Assembly: GCA_015233565.1 (NCBI GenBank)
Contig: JADFXM010000002.1
Span: forward strand, 62,001-126,000
Origin: Candidatus Rifleibacteriota bacterium
GTDB taxonomy: Bacteria; Muiribacteriota; Ozemobacteria; Ozemobacterales; Ozemobacteraceae
Direction: 5' to 3'
DNA length: 64,000 nucleotides
Within the stretch, counting starts at the first letter, position 1. Each line of letters starts with the position of its first letter. The notes beneath the pieces are model-generated. The model was given only the letters and a program-made list of their open reading frames with translations. It had not been told where the DNA came from and did not search any database. Of this stretch, positions 8,442-17,819 are shown piece by piece. A program made the position numbers and the translations under genes.

Positions 8442-10580
8442 ATGAACAAAAAAGATCTTTTGAAAAAACAATTTTTTCCGAAGCGGTTAATTTCGATTGT
8501 AGTTGTATGTACTGTCTTAATGCTTGGAAATTTTTCCTTTGTAGAAGCAACTTCGCAAGAGAATCTTTTAGCTGGACTCAGGGAAATTTTCTCCCCTATT
8601 CTTGTCGATAAACCTCAATTTCGCCTGCATCTTCGAGTTGACACTCAGGCTTTTGTTTCACTTGCAGCAACAAAATGGAGTGACTCCAATTCGGTTGCTG
8701 GTTCTTCCAATAAACGTACAGAAGTTATTCTTGAGCGTCTTGGAACAGAATCCTGGAGCATTTATATGTGGGGTGACTGGGGGAAGGTCTATTTTGTAAA
8801 GCTTGCCTCGGAAACCCGTTTAGAACTTTTTCACCACGGAATTGCCTTTGTTGGCAAGAGCTCTGATGATCCGGATGAAAATTGGCTTTCCGCGAAAGGA
8901 ATGTTGTCGAGGTTAATTACAATCGATACAAGTTTGTATGGGTTCCTCGCAATACTATCTCCGAGTTCGTTTGATTGGGGTATTCGCACCTTTTTGTTTC
9001 CCCAATTAAAAATCGAACAAACAGTAATTCCTCCAGATACAACCAGTGGTCCGATAACTAAGAAAATAACAGTCCCGGATAGCAAAAATATTTCCAAAGA
9101 TTTCAAAGAACTCTTAGCTACCGAATCCGTAAAAGTTGAAACTTTTCAAGTCGGGAATAATGTTAAGTTGAGCATTACAACTGGTGCCAATCCAACACTT
9201 CGAATTGAGCTTGCCTCCGGAAGTAGGGGAATAGAGGCTTTACGATGTTTCGATCTAAGGCTTGAAGAGCCAACAGGATTGCCACCATCTATCAATCCAA
9301 AAGTTTTTTTGACCCCAAAGCTGATTTCCAAGTCAGATCTTGAAAAGACCATTTTTTCCGGCTTAAAAAGATTTCTTTCAATAAAATTTCCAGGTGCAGG
9401 AGTTGTCGGCCTTCCGGAACCTCGAAAAGTCGAGCATGGGGAGCTCAGAATCAATCAAGGGCAAATGCTGGTAATCCTTTGGGGAACTCCCGAAGAAATG
9501 GGAACTGCACATGGACAGCTTTTGGCACCTTTTATTCGTCGGACTTTAGATTCGACAATATATCTTGTAGGTCTGATAGAAACAGTTAAACGGGGGAAAT
9601 GGTTTCTTGATGAAGTTGAGAACGCCTGGCAAAGAACCAGCCCTTTTATTCCTGAACGGTATGTTCGCGAACTCGCAGCAATTGCCTCTGCCACACCGGG
9701 AGTTTCCTTTCGGGAAGCAAGACTATCTAACATTTTTCCGGAATATTTTCATTGTTCAGGTTTTGCAATATTTGGATGTTCTACGCGCGAAAAAACTCTA
9801 TTCCACGGCCGTTGTCTCGATTATATGACTGAAATCGGTCTTCAGCAGGCAGCTGTTACATTTGTACAAAAACCGCAAGGAAAATTTGCATTTCTCAATG
9901 TTGGATTTGCTGGGTTTGTGGGGTCGGTTACCGGAATGAATGAACGGCAAATCGGCCTTGGAGAAATGGGTGGCCACGGAAGATACGATTGGGACGGAAT
10001 TCCGATGACAATTTTAATGAGGCGAGCCTTGGAAGAATGTGAAACGCTAGATCAAGTAAAGAAACTCTGGGAAATAGGGCCCAGGACTTGCGAATATTAT
10101 TATGTTTTCAGCGATGGAAAGATTCCTGATGCTGTCGGAGTAAGAGCGACGCCAAGCACTGTAACATTTCTGAAACCAGGACAGTATCATGAATTGCTGG
10201 GTGAAGGAATTCCGGATACAGTTATTTTATCGGGCGGAGATCGTCGAATTCTTTTGAAAAAACGAATTCAGGAAGGTTTTGGAAAATTCGATTTAGATCA
10301 GACTCTCCATCTGTTCGATCGCCCGGTTGCAATGAAGAGTAATCTCCATGATGCCGTTTTTGTACCGCAGAAACTTGAAGCGTATATCACAGTCGCCGAT
10401 GATTCTCACCCGGCGGCCGAACTTCCATATGTCCGGTATGATTTTGGAACTCTGCTGCATGAAAATCCTTTGTCTTCAGCTTCAGCTCCCGTTTCAATCT
10501 CAAACCAAACTAGTGAAATGGCTACCTTTTCGTTGCCGATTCCCTCCAATGCTACTGAATCCCTGAATTCCCCGCATTGA
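8442..10580 (+). CDS. Exported C45/acyl-transferase-type N-terminal nucleophile hydrolase with long N-terminal extension
   Basis: The product is 712 residues from ATG 8442, which has GATGGGAG 8 bases upstream; ATG 8427 is possible. A hydrophobic segment (LISIVVVCTVLMLGNFSF) near residues 16-34 is a signal peptide or anchor. Residues about 30-320 are of unknown fold. From about residue 345 the sequence matches the peptidase C45 / acyl-CoA:6-aminopenicillanate acyltransferase-like family: GTPEEMGTAHGQLL, then HCSGFAIFG, whose Cys is the predicted nucleophile, then LFHGRCLDY and GFVGSVTGMN. Many C45 enzymes cleave themselves before that Cys, which would release the N-terminal part. The substrate is unknown; an amide in the envelope is plausible. 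Confidence 0.8.
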   Translation: MNKKDLLKKQFFPKRLISIVVVCTVLMLGNFSFVEATSQENLLAGLREIFSPILVDKPQFRLHLRVDTQAFVSLAATKWSDSNSVAGSSNKRTEVILERLGTESWSIYMWGDWGKVYFVKLASETRLELFHHGIAFVGKSSDDPDENWLSAKGMLSRLITIDTSLYGFLAILSPSSFDWGIRTFLFPQLKIEQTVIPPDTTSGPITKKITVPDSKNISKDFKELLATESVKVETFQVGNNVKLSITTGANPTLRIELASGSRGIEALRCFDLRLEEPTGLPPSINPKVFLTPKLISKSDLEKTIFSGLKRFLSIKFPGAGVVGLPEPRKVEHGELRINQGQMLVILWGTPEEMGTAHGQLLAPFIRRTLDSTIYLVGLIETVKRGKWFLDEVENAWQRTSPFIPERYVRELAAIASATPGVSFREARLSNIFPEYFHCSGFAIFGCSTREKTLFHGRCLDYMTEIGLQQAAVTFVQKPQGKFAFLNVGFAGFVGSVTGMNERQIGLGEMGGHGRYDWDGIPMTILMRRALEECETLDQVKKLWEIGPRTCEYYYVFSDGKIPDAVGVRATPSTVTFLKPGQYHELLGEGIPDTVILSGGDRRILLKKRIQEGFGKFDLDQTLHLFDRPVAMKSNLHDAVFVPQKLEAYITVADDSHPAAELPYVRYDFGTLLHENPLSSASAPVSISNQTSEMATFSLPIPSNATESLNSPH

Positions 10581-10786
10581 TCGTGTTACACCAAAAAGTC
10601 AAAGAACAGTTTGGGAAAATTTTTCGATTGTTATCTGAAAGAGTTTTAAGTGAGTTTTTCCTTACGAATGTTGGAAGAATTGACATGAAGGGAGTTTCTG
10701 ATTTTTTTGAAATGGCAATAATTTTGAGATTATCGGTCGGAAACGAAAATTGTAGCTCTCAGTAACTATGGACTAGATTTGAAAAT

Positions 10787-11455
10787 ATGGACAAAAAAAA
10801 GTTGAAATGGTTGGCCGCTATCTTTTTCCTTTTAGCCGTTTTGGTTTGCTCGTGTTTTGGGCTATTTTTAACCAAATCCGGACGAATGCTTAGAAATAAC
10901 CTGCTAAGCCAGTTTATGGGAAAGGGTCAGGAACGTGCACAAAAGCGCTTTCAAGACCGGCTTGAAGCTCGTGGGCAGAAAATCGAAAATCTTGATTTAA
11001 AAATTGTTGTTCGAAAACGACAACGAATTCTGCAATGGTTTAACCACGGGATCCAAATAGCAACTTTTCCGGTTGCACTTGGAGACAAACCAGAAGGAAA
11101 CAAGAGCCTGGGAAATGACGGAAAAACCCCGGAAGGCGACTATTTTATCTGTTACAAGAAAGAGAACAGTCGTTATCATCTTTTTATGGCTTATAATTAT
11201 CCATCCCCGGATGATGCCGCTCAGGCTTGTTCCGATGGCCGCATAACTGCGAGCGAAGCAGAAAGCATTCTTGATGCTTCAATAAAACAGAGCCGCCCTA
11301 TATGGTCAACACCTCTGGGTGGCCCGGCCGGACTTCATGGTTTTGGTACTGGCGAAGACTGGACAGAAGGAACAATTGCTCTCGCCAATTCCCATATCGA
11401 GGAACTTTTCTGGAACACTCCCTTAAAAACTCCTATTCAGGTTCTTCCGGAATAG
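10787..11455 (+). CDS. YkuD-fold L,D-transpeptidase-like protein lacking the catalytic cysteine
   Basis: The product is 222 residues with an N-terminal membrane segment (LAAIFFLLAVLVCSCFGLF). The YkuD-type core is clear: ALGDKPEGNKSLGNDGKTPEGDY near residue 100, and GLHGFG followed by WTEGTIALANSHIEELF near residues 183-212. In active enzymes the second motif reads GC(I/V)(A/R), with Cys attacking peptidoglycan stem peptides. Here the codon at that place is ACA (Thr), so the enzyme should be inactive as a transpeptidase unless another residue substitutes. A role as a peptidoglycan-binding pseudoenzyme is inference. No strong ribosome site precedes the ATG. Confidence 0.8.
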   Translation: MDKKKLKWLAAIFFLLAVLVCSCFGLFLTKSGRMLRNNLLSQFMGKGQERAQKRFQDRLEARGQKIENLDLKIVVRKRQRILQWFNHGIQIATFPVALGDKPEGNKSLGNDGKTPEGDYFICYKKENSRYHLFMAYNYPSPDDAAQACSDGRITASEAESILDASIKQSRPIWSTPLGGPAGLHGFGTGEDWTEGTIALANSHIEELFWNTPLKTPIQVLPE

Positions 11456-11526
11456 AGCCACAGACTTCCTTTTGTTGTTGCAGTCCGGCATTGCAGCCTG
11501 CAAAGATTCTCACGCAAACGCCTGCA

Positions 11527-11664
11527 GTTCGAAACTGTCGGAAAATCTCGGTATGTTTTATTCGGTACAAAGTGGTTCGCTGTTAATGCGAGTAGGTGAA
11601 ACGAAAAATTGGGCGGTACACAAAAAGGCGAATTTTAGGGCATTTTTCGGCAGTCTCGTTAGAA
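11527..11664 (+). repeat. Family A MITE-like repeat, copy 2
   Basis: It runs from gttcgaaactgtcggaaaat to tttttcggcagtctcgttag, so the ends are inverted. The core ttttattcggtacaaagtgg matches the reverse complement of copy 1. It directly abuts the next copy. Confidence 0.7.
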
Positions 11665-12005
11665 GCTGTCGAATAATCTCGGTGTATTTTATTCGGTATA
11701 AGATGACCCGCTTCTGATGCGTAAAATCGGGACGAAAATTGGGCGGGTACATCGAAATGTGGAAATTCAGAATTCCTGGTATCGGAAACCTGAAATTTTA
11801 GCTAAAAATAGCTTCACAAGACGTTTTTGTCGGGGTTCGATTCTTTTTGTCATTGGATTCATCTTGAGACCAACTTCTGAAAAAATTGCTCAAATTAGTC
11901 TGATCAGAGCAAACTCACATTGATATTACCGGAAAAATGGTATCAGATTAAATCCTTGAGGCAAGGAAATCTGAAATTAGGGTGCTTTTTCGACAGACTC
12001 GTTAG
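11660..12005 (+). repeat. Family A repeat, copy 3, split by an insertion
   Basis: The left part (gttagaagctgtcgaataat up to about 11770) and the right end (gctttttcgacagactcgtt at 11983-12002) match family A. About 200 bp between (11771-11975) are absent from the other copies, so a later insertion is likely. Confidence 0.5.
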
Positions 12006-12054
12006 AGACTGGTGAAAAAAATGGTACATGTAAAATCGGCATTAAAATCGATAT

Positions 12055-12091
12055 GAAAAAAGCTCCTCCAAAATAGGGAGGAGCTTTTTTG
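12055..12091 (-). terminator. Rho-independent terminator of the HEXXH peptidase gene
   Basis: A 14-bp stem (aaaaaagctcctcc / ggaggagctttttt) with a 7-base loop could work in both directions. It lies about 50 bp past the stop of the minus-strand gene ending at 12142. Confidence 0.85.
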
Positions 12092-12141
12092 TAAATTGCT
12101 TGAAAATCAGTTATCGATCTATGCAAAAGACCGATTCTGAA

Positions 12142-14232
12142 TCACTTATTTAGTGCTTCTACAGCCTTCTTTGCCGCTTTGATAATAGCTTCGGGAGAAA
12201 TGTCGGAACCAACGGCATTTTCCATCCATTGTTTGGGAGTGAGGTAGCCGCTTTTGCACATTCGTTCCATTTCAACAGCCAAGTTTTTCCCTTTTAGGAA
12301 ATCTTCGATTTGGTAGCAAATAATGAAACCAAGTGGATAGTCCGCCAAATATAGTGGGTAAGCGATCATATGTGAGTAGATTGCCAGAATCGGGCAATCC
12401 TGGATCTTGAACACCGGGGCGTAATACTTGTTCCAAACGTCCTTCGCAATTTTAATAGTTGCTTCCTTCAATTGAGCGGGAGTGGCATTTTGGTTTTCAT
12501 ACATCCATCTCCAGACTTGCAAATCTACAAGAGCCACGCCAGCGATCTCGTAAGTGGTCCAGAATGTGTCAAGGGTTTTAATATGCTCAACCTGAGGATC
12601 TTTTAATGGCATTCCCAAAACGTCCATGTCCCGGAACTGAAAAACAAATGCGAAACATTCAGTACAAGCGTTATTCGGGACTTGAGCTAGCAAAATGTGG
12701 TCTGAATCATACAAAGTAAAGGTTTGCTCAACGCAATGTCCAAGTTCATGCATAGCCGTATTAAATCCTTGATAGTCCATGCTGTTTTTGGGGACACGGG
12801 TGCGCAAATGTGCTTTATCGCCATGCATCATTGCTCCGGTAGCATGGCCAGCTCCACGTGCAGGGTCAATCGCGATACGATCGATCAGGTATTGCGCTTT
12901 CTCTGGAGTAAAGCCTAAAAATTGGAGTATTCGAGGGACATCTTTGGTGAAAGCTTCAAGAGTTGCGTATTTCTGTCGAATCTTTTCATTCAGTTCTTTT
13001 TCTGGAATCATCCCGGAAACTTTGAAACCCGAATACCACAAATCATAGGGTCGTAAGGGGCGTTTGATCCGCTTGGAAATTAATTCGCCAACCGCAGGAA
13101 GAACATCAGATGAAACCAGCGAAGTCAAAATACGTTCCACTTCTTTTTCAGGGATTTGGCGTTCCAGATCAAAACGTCGATCGATGTAACGGGGATATTT
13201 TGGATATAAGGGATCGGCGATCTGTTGAGCATGGAAAGTTTTCAGAATCATGGCATAGCGAGTATCCGGTTCCGGGCTAGCAGGAATCTGCTTATAGGTA
13301 TCAGAAGCCTTTTCAAAAACGGTGTTTGAATAAGGATCCCAAAAGGTTTTTTTGTTGATTACACTCTGCGGAATTGATTGATCGATAATTCGTTCCATAA
13401 CTTTGAAGATCATTTCCTGTTTTGCCAGGCCGTCATCCGTTACATAAAGGGTGGCAAGATGATCGCGTAAACCCCAGTGACTGATGAGACTCAAGTCTTC
13501 AGCAAATGGAGTCTTCTTGTCAGCAGTGAGCAGATATCCGGCAAAAATGTTGTAATCATTAATATAGGATTCGCCGGCAATTTGGGCATCGTTGATCTTC
13601 TGTTGTACATCAGCGGGAACGCGGGCAGGAAAATAATCAACCAATCTTGTTTGCGCCCATTCATCACGAGACCATTTGGGTCCATCTTTGAGTTTATCCA
13701 TAAGAGAGGTCTGTGCAAAGTTCAACAGGACATAGAACGCGAGTTTTGTCTGGAAAAGGTCTTCCTGAAGATGGTTTGATGGATCAAATTTCGCGAATGG
13801 TTCATCGACCGGAAGCTTTTCGCCTATGTCCAAATCGATAGGTTCTTTTATATCGCGGGTAATACGATGGTAGTTGCCCTGAATCGATTCAAAGTTTTTT
13901 TCGAAGCGGGCGAAAACGTCTTTCAATAAAACGGGATCTGACGCAAAATTGTCGAGGCAGTATTGCTCGAATTCTTGAGTGGTTCCGTCTCCTGTGCGCC
14001 AATAAACAGCGGCTTGCGGAACTCCCCGCTCAATACGTACCCGAGAGGCCTCTCCAAATTTCGTAATTAATTTATCAGTTACCTGTTTTACGCAATCAGG
14101 TGTTACAACTATTGTTGAAGAGGAGGAACCTGTGGCACCTGAATCAGTTGAAACTGATGATTCAGCACTTCTACCAACACCGCTCCATATGCAAAAAACA
14201 CTTAATAGAAAAACAAGAACCAATCGCCGCAT
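12142..14232 (-). CDS. Exported HEXXH zinc metallopeptidase, M3-like
   Basis: A 696-residue product with a signal peptide (MRRLVLVFLLSVFCIWSGVG). The zinc motif HELGH falls at about residues 493-497, and a glutamate 30 residues after the first His (NNACTECFAF) is placed like the third ligand of gluzincins. The helical C-terminal part with YPLGFIICYQIEDFL resembles thimet/oligopeptidase F (M3) enzymes, which trim short peptides. The M3 assignment is by motif and architecture only; M32-like or another gluzincin family is possible. Most M3 enzymes are cytosolic, so export is worth noting. It has its own terminator and lies downstream of a sugar ABC importer on the same strand, with a 108-bp gap. 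Confidence 0.8.
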   Translation of the reverse strand: MRRLVLVFLLSVFCIWSGVGRSAESSVSTDSGATGSSSSTIVVTPDCVKQVTDKLITKFGEASRVRIERGVPQAAVYWRTGDGTTQEFEQYCLDNFASDPVLLKDVFARFEKNFESIQGNYHRITRDIKEPIDLDIGEKLPVDEPFAKFDPSNHLQEDLFQTKLAFYVLLNFAQTSLMDKLKDGPKWSRDEWAQTRLVDYFPARVPADVQQKINDAQIAGESYINDYNIFAGYLLTADKKTPFAEDLSLISHWGLRDHLATLYVTDDGLAKQEMIFKVMERIIDQSIPQSVINKKTFWDPYSNTVFEKASDTYKQIPASPEPDTRYAMILKTFHAQQIADPLYPKYPRYIDRRFDLERQIPEKEVERILTSLVSSDVLPAVGELISKRIKRPLRPYDLWYSGFKVSGMIPEKELNEKIRQKYATLEAFTKDVPRILQFLGFTPEKAQYLIDRIAIDPARGAGHATGAMMHGDKAHLRTRVPKNSMDYQGFNTAMHELGHCVEQTFTLYDSDHILLAQVPNNACTECFAFVFQFRDMDVLGMPLKDPQVEHIKTLDTFWTTYEIAGVALVDLQVWRWMYENQNATPAQLKEATIKIAKDVWNKYYAPVFKIQDCPILAIYSHMIAYPLYLADYPLGFIICYQIEDFLKGKNLAVEMERMCKSGYLTPKQWMENAVGSDISPEAIIKAAKKAVEALNK

Positions 14233-14340
14233 TCATTTTCTCCTGAAAAGACCGAATCGCCTTTTGGCGTTTCCATATCTTATCAGAATATATTTCACAC
14301 GGGAAGAGTTAATTGTAACAAATTGTTACATCCGCGATAC

Positions 14341-15177
14341 TTATTTTCCTGCTCCTGCGGCAATTCCCTGAATGTAATGCTTTTGGGCGAAAAGAAAAAT
14401 GATTATCGACGGAAGCGCAACGAGTACCGCTCCAGCCATTAAAATATCCCAGTCCGCGCCATATTGGCCCCCGATTACCGAAAGAGAAACCGGAAGTGTG
14501 TAGTGGCTCTCATCCTGCATAATTATCAAAGGAAGCAGAAATTCATTCCATGCTGTAACAAAACTTAAAACTGCAAGAGTAGCAATTACCGGCCGACAGA
14601 GCGGAATGACAATGGACGTGAAAATTTTAAATTCCCCACAGCCATCAACTCTTGCCGCTTCAAAGAGTTCATCCGGAATATCAAGAATGAATTGCCGCAT
14701 CATGAAAATTCCGAAAACATGAGCGCAACCCGGCACAATGAGCCCGGCATATGAATTCAAAAAGCCAAAAAACTTTAAAATGAGGAATACTGGAATGATC
14801 GTCACCTGACTGGGAACCATCATTGTCAGTACCAGTAAAGTAAAGATTTTGTCGCGCCGCGGAAAGCTGATTTTGGCAAATGCGTAAGCTGCCATTGAGT
14901 TCAGTATTAGTGAGATTATAGTCAATCCAAGTGCAAAAACGATGCTGTTTACGAAATGCATTGGAATATCTGCAATTCGAAACAGTGCCTTGAATCCTTC
15001 GAAAGAAAAGTTCATGGGAATAATTTTTCCGGGGTCGGCCAGAATTTCTTTCCCTGACTTTAAAGAAGTAGAAACCATCCAGAAAAAGGGAAAAAGAGTA
15101 ATAACAAGAGAAATGCATGAAAAAATCAGGAAAAGAATAAAGGTCCAACTATTTTTCCTGCTTTGAACACTTCCCAT
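14341..15177 (-). CDS. Sugar ABC transporter inner-membrane permease (MalG/AraQ-like, CUT1)
   Basis: The product has 278 residues and six predicted membrane segments. The EAA loop that docks the ATPase is visible as DELFEAARVDGCGEFKIF ending in VIPLCRP. The N-terminal TSLKSGKEIL and the closing segment with the HYIQGIAAGAGK tail are typical of the carbohydrate uptake class 1 MalG-type subunit. GGGAG lies 10 bases before the ATG. The gene follows the fused binding-protein/permease gene by 59 bp and forms the second half of the pore. No ABC ATPase gene is in the window, so a shared MsmK-type ATPase elsewhere is assumed. Confidence 0.92.
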   Translation of the reverse strand: MGSVQSRKNSWTFILFLIFSCISLVITLFPFFWMVSTSLKSGKEILADPGKIIPMNFSFEGFKALFRIADIPMHFVNSIVFALGLTIISLILNSMAAYAFAKISFPRRDKIFTLLVLTMMVPSQVTIIPVFLILKFFGFLNSYAGLIVPGCAHVFGIFMMRQFILDIPDELFEAARVDGCGEFKIFTSIVIPLCRPVIATLAVLSFVTAWNEFLLPLIIMQDESHYTLPVSLSVIGGQYGADWDILMAGAVLVALPSIIIFLFAQKHYIQGIAAGAGK

Positions 15178-15236
15178 TTTTCTTAATTCTCCCTAATCGA
15201 GATTTTTTTGAAGATTTTGGTTTTTACGGTTTGGCA

Positions 15237-17471
15237 TCAATTCAAGGATTCCCTTATTTTCCGCTGGAGGAAATTGAACAAACAGAAAAAGAAAAACAGA
15301 AAATAAACCACCGAACAGGCATATCCAAGATTATAGAATTTAAATCCCTGTTGATAAGTATAGAGCATCACAGACATTGTACTGTTCAATGGGCCGCCGC
15401 CAGTGACCATATAAGGTTCAGCAAAAAAATGGACGTATCCGACAAAAGTGGTAACGAAAACGAAGAAAATCGTTTTCTTCAGGTAGGGAAAGGTGACGTG
15501 AATAAGCTTGTGGCGCCAATCTCCTCCGTCGATTTCAACGGCTTCGTTGAGTTCTTGTGGGATGTTCTGTAAAGCGGCGAGAAAGATGATCATGTTGTAT
15601 CCGAAGCCCTTCCACACTGACATCATAACCAACGAAATAAGTGAGATCGCCGGATTTTCAAGCCAATGAATTCTTGCCAACCCAACCATTTGTAATAGAT
15701 CATTTAATAAACCATATTCGTTATTATACAACCACTTCCAGACGATGGCCGTTGCCACAGTGGTTGTTACAGCTGGAATAAAAAATCCCAACCTGAAAAG
15801 GATTTTAAGCCTTCCGGTTGGTTGATTAACTGCGAGCGCGACCAAAAGGGAGAAGAAAAGATTTAAAGGAACTCCCAGTGATACGTAAACAACTGTATTT
15901 TTAAGACTTTGAATAAAAATAGGGTCGGAAAAAAGTTTGAAATAGTTTTCCAAGCCTATGAAACTGACTTTATTATAATCAGTCAACCCATACATGTCCC
16001 AGTCGGTAAGGCTTGTGACAAAAGAGGCGATGATAGGAAGCAGCCTGAATATAGCGATCATCAAAATTCCCGGGCCTAAAAAAATCCAGGGAGAGGGTGG
16101 GTGGGCTGAAACAAATAATCCCGGAGATTCCTTCCGCAAATAGAGGAAAATTCCCAAAATGGGAACAAACATAATAAAAGTTGCCAGGCAAATTTTAAAG
16201 TAAATAGATTGCCCGGTTCTTTTTTCTTCGAGCATAGAATGTATCTTTAAGGAAAGTTTATCTGCGAGACCAGCTTCATCCAATCTGTCGTTTATATATT
16301 CTTCCAGGAATCCGCAAAAATTTGCCGCAACGTGCTCCCATTCGGGAATAGCCGGAGGAAAGCAAGTGTCTTCAAACTGTTGCTTGAATGGAAGTAGATT
16401 GGTGTTTGATGCGAGGGGTTGTATATCCCAGGCAAGCCTATTGGCGGGAAGGTTTTTCGCGAGTTTGTACCATAAAGCCTGTGAGGAAGGTTCACTCATA
16501 AATTGAATGAATTTCCATGCCTCAGCTGGATGTTTAGTTCGTTTGAAAATTACAAGATTCGATCCACCAATAAAAGAAGTGCGGGTTTTATTTTTAGGAA
16601 GAACCGCTGTTTTCCAATGGCCTTCAAGGCCAGGGTTTCTGATTTCCAGGTCACTTGCCATCCAGGGTCCAGAGAGCATTATAGGATAAAATCCGGAAGC
16701 GAAGGCGTCGGTGTAGTCCATTCCACCACCTTCTGTCAGGGAATTGAAATCCCTTTTGAAAAAAGATTTAAGCATTTTAGCTGTTTCAAGGAAAAGTTCT
16801 CTTGAGAAATATTCCTTTGCACCCCTAATTGGACAAAAGTTCCCGCCCTTTCCCCAATAAAGCATGAGAAAAGTAATATCAGTGAGCGGAAAGCTGAAGA
16901 AATAACCTTTTTTTCCATGAGACCTTTTGTAAGCTATTAACTTTTCGCCTAATTGGTCGAATTCTTCCCAGGTGTCAGGAAATTTTGTACAACCGACTTC
17001 CGCCAGTATATCATCCCTGTAAAAAAGTAGCCGTGTGTCGACATACCAGGGAATTCCATAGGTCTTCCCGTTGAAAAGGTTTGTCTGTCGGGAACCCTCA
17101 AAAAAATCATTTATGGGAAAATTTGATTCACTGATAAAATCGTCAATCGGTCTGAAGGCATCCATGATTTGGAACTTGGACATCCAGGTGGTTCCAAGTT
17201 GGCAAACATCCGGGGTGATTCCCCCGATGATCGCGGTCACGAGTTTTTCGTGGGCTGAATCCCAGGAGATGGATTGAGAAGTAACCTTGATTCCGGGATT
17301 CCTGTCTTCGAACAATTTGATCAGGGGTCCTATGAGCTTTCCTTCCCCGCCCATCATCCAGAGTTTTAAAGTAATATCTTCTGCTGCAACCGGGCATCTA
17401 AAAGAAGTCAGAAGGATTATTACCCAAAACAAAGAACTAATGAGTGAAACAGGAAAGGAAAATTTTTTCAT
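15237..17471 (-). CDS. Fused sugar-binding protein and ABC permease (MalE-MalF-type fusion)
   Basis: A single 744-residue frame joins two normally separate subunits. Residues 1-30 are a signal sequence. About 31-415 are a family 1 extracellular solute-binding protein (LKLWMMGGEGK start, GITPDVCQLGTTW, SGPWMASDLE, EAWKFIQFMSEP). A membrane segment near 430-450 (ICLATFIMFVPILGIFLYL) follows, then a MalF/UgpA-type permease with FLGPGILMIAIF, SLTDWDMYG, and the EAA loop NEAVEIDGGDWRHKL. The binding domain would thus be tethered outside the membrane to its own pore. No frameshift or internal stop separates the halves. The partner permease lies directly downstream. The substrate is a sugar of unknown kind. 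Confidence 0.92.
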   Translation of the reverse strand: MKKFSFPVSLISSLFWVIILLTSFRCPVAAEDITLKLWMMGGEGKLIGPLIKLFEDRNPGIKVTSQSISWDSAHEKLVTAIIGGITPDVCQLGTTWMSKFQIMDAFRPIDDFISESNFPINDFFEGSRQTNLFNGKTYGIPWYVDTRLLFYRDDILAEVGCTKFPDTWEEFDQLGEKLIAYKRSHGKKGYFFSFPLTDITFLMLYWGKGGNFCPIRGAKEYFSRELFLETAKMLKSFFKRDFNSLTEGGGMDYTDAFASGFYPIMLSGPWMASDLEIRNPGLEGHWKTAVLPKNKTRTSFIGGSNLVIFKRTKHPAEAWKFIQFMSEPSSQALWYKLAKNLPANRLAWDIQPLASNTNLLPFKQQFEDTCFPPAIPEWEHVAANFCGFLEEYINDRLDEAGLADKLSLKIHSMLEEKRTGQSIYFKICLATFIMFVPILGIFLYLRKESPGLFVSAHPPSPWIFLGPGILMIAIFRLLPIIASFVTSLTDWDMYGLTDYNKVSFIGLENYFKLFSDPIFIQSLKNTVVYVSLGVPLNLFFSLLVALAVNQPTGRLKILFRLGFFIPAVTTTVATAIVWKWLYNNEYGLLNDLLQMVGLARIHWLENPAISLISLVMMSVWKGFGYNMIIFLAALQNIPQELNEAVEIDGGDWRHKLIHVTFPYLKKTIFFVFVTTFVGYVHFFAEPYMVTGGGPLNSTMSVMLYTYQQGFKFYNLGYACSVVYFLFFFFCLFNFLQRKIRESLN

Positions 17472-17530
17472 CTGAAAGGATGATAACTAATTTCCTACAA
17501 TATTTCAAGTAAAACCGGCATTGAACAACA

Positions 17531-17661
17531 ATCCTCGGTGAGTTTTCTCGCAAAATATAGCTATTACAGATTTTTGCGACAAAACTTATCGGAATAATTA
17601 GCTTTTTGAATATTGCTCAAAACGGCTCTCAAAAACAATCGCAGTGACTCACCGAGAATTG
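17531..17661 (+). repeat. Family B MITE-like repeat, copy 2
   Basis: It begins atcctcggtgagttttctcg and ends gcagtgactcaccgagaatt, giving inverted ends around CTCGGTGAGT. The interior (aacttatcggaataatta, attgctcaaaacggctct) is the reverse complement of 61772-61900. Confidence 0.75.
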
Positions 17662-17691
17662 CTGGCATTGAAAGATCTCTATCACTCTATC

Positions 17692-17819
17692 GAGACTGTC
17701 GAAAAATTACCTGATTTTCATATTTTAATACACCCACTCAAATTTTTGCCCCGCTCTCTCTCATCAAAAGCGAGCCACTTCGTACCGAATAAAATATACG
17801 GAGATTTTCCGACAGTCTC
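17692..17819 (-). repeat. Family A MITE-like repeat, copy 4
   Basis: 128 bp with ends gagactgtcgaaaaatt and gattttccgacagtctc, which are inverted repeats with a perfect outer 10 bp. The interior carries the family sequence gcgagccacttcgtaccgaa. Confidence 0.8.

Larger units (their letters stand above)
11456..12141. other. Intergenic repeat array
   Basis: About 690 bp with no supported gene. It holds two tandem family A repeats, the second apparently interrupted by about 200 bp of unrelated sequence, then a terminator for the downstream minus-strand peptidase gene. Open frames here lie within the repeats and have no family signals. Confidence 0.6.

Noticed and set aside
10577-10765. 62-residue plus-strand frame after the C45-like gene
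   Set aside because: Overlaps the end of the real gene, has no ribosome site and no recognisable sequence.
11472-11923. Short frames near 11.5-11.9 kb
   Set aside because: They lie within family A repeats and translate repeat sequence.
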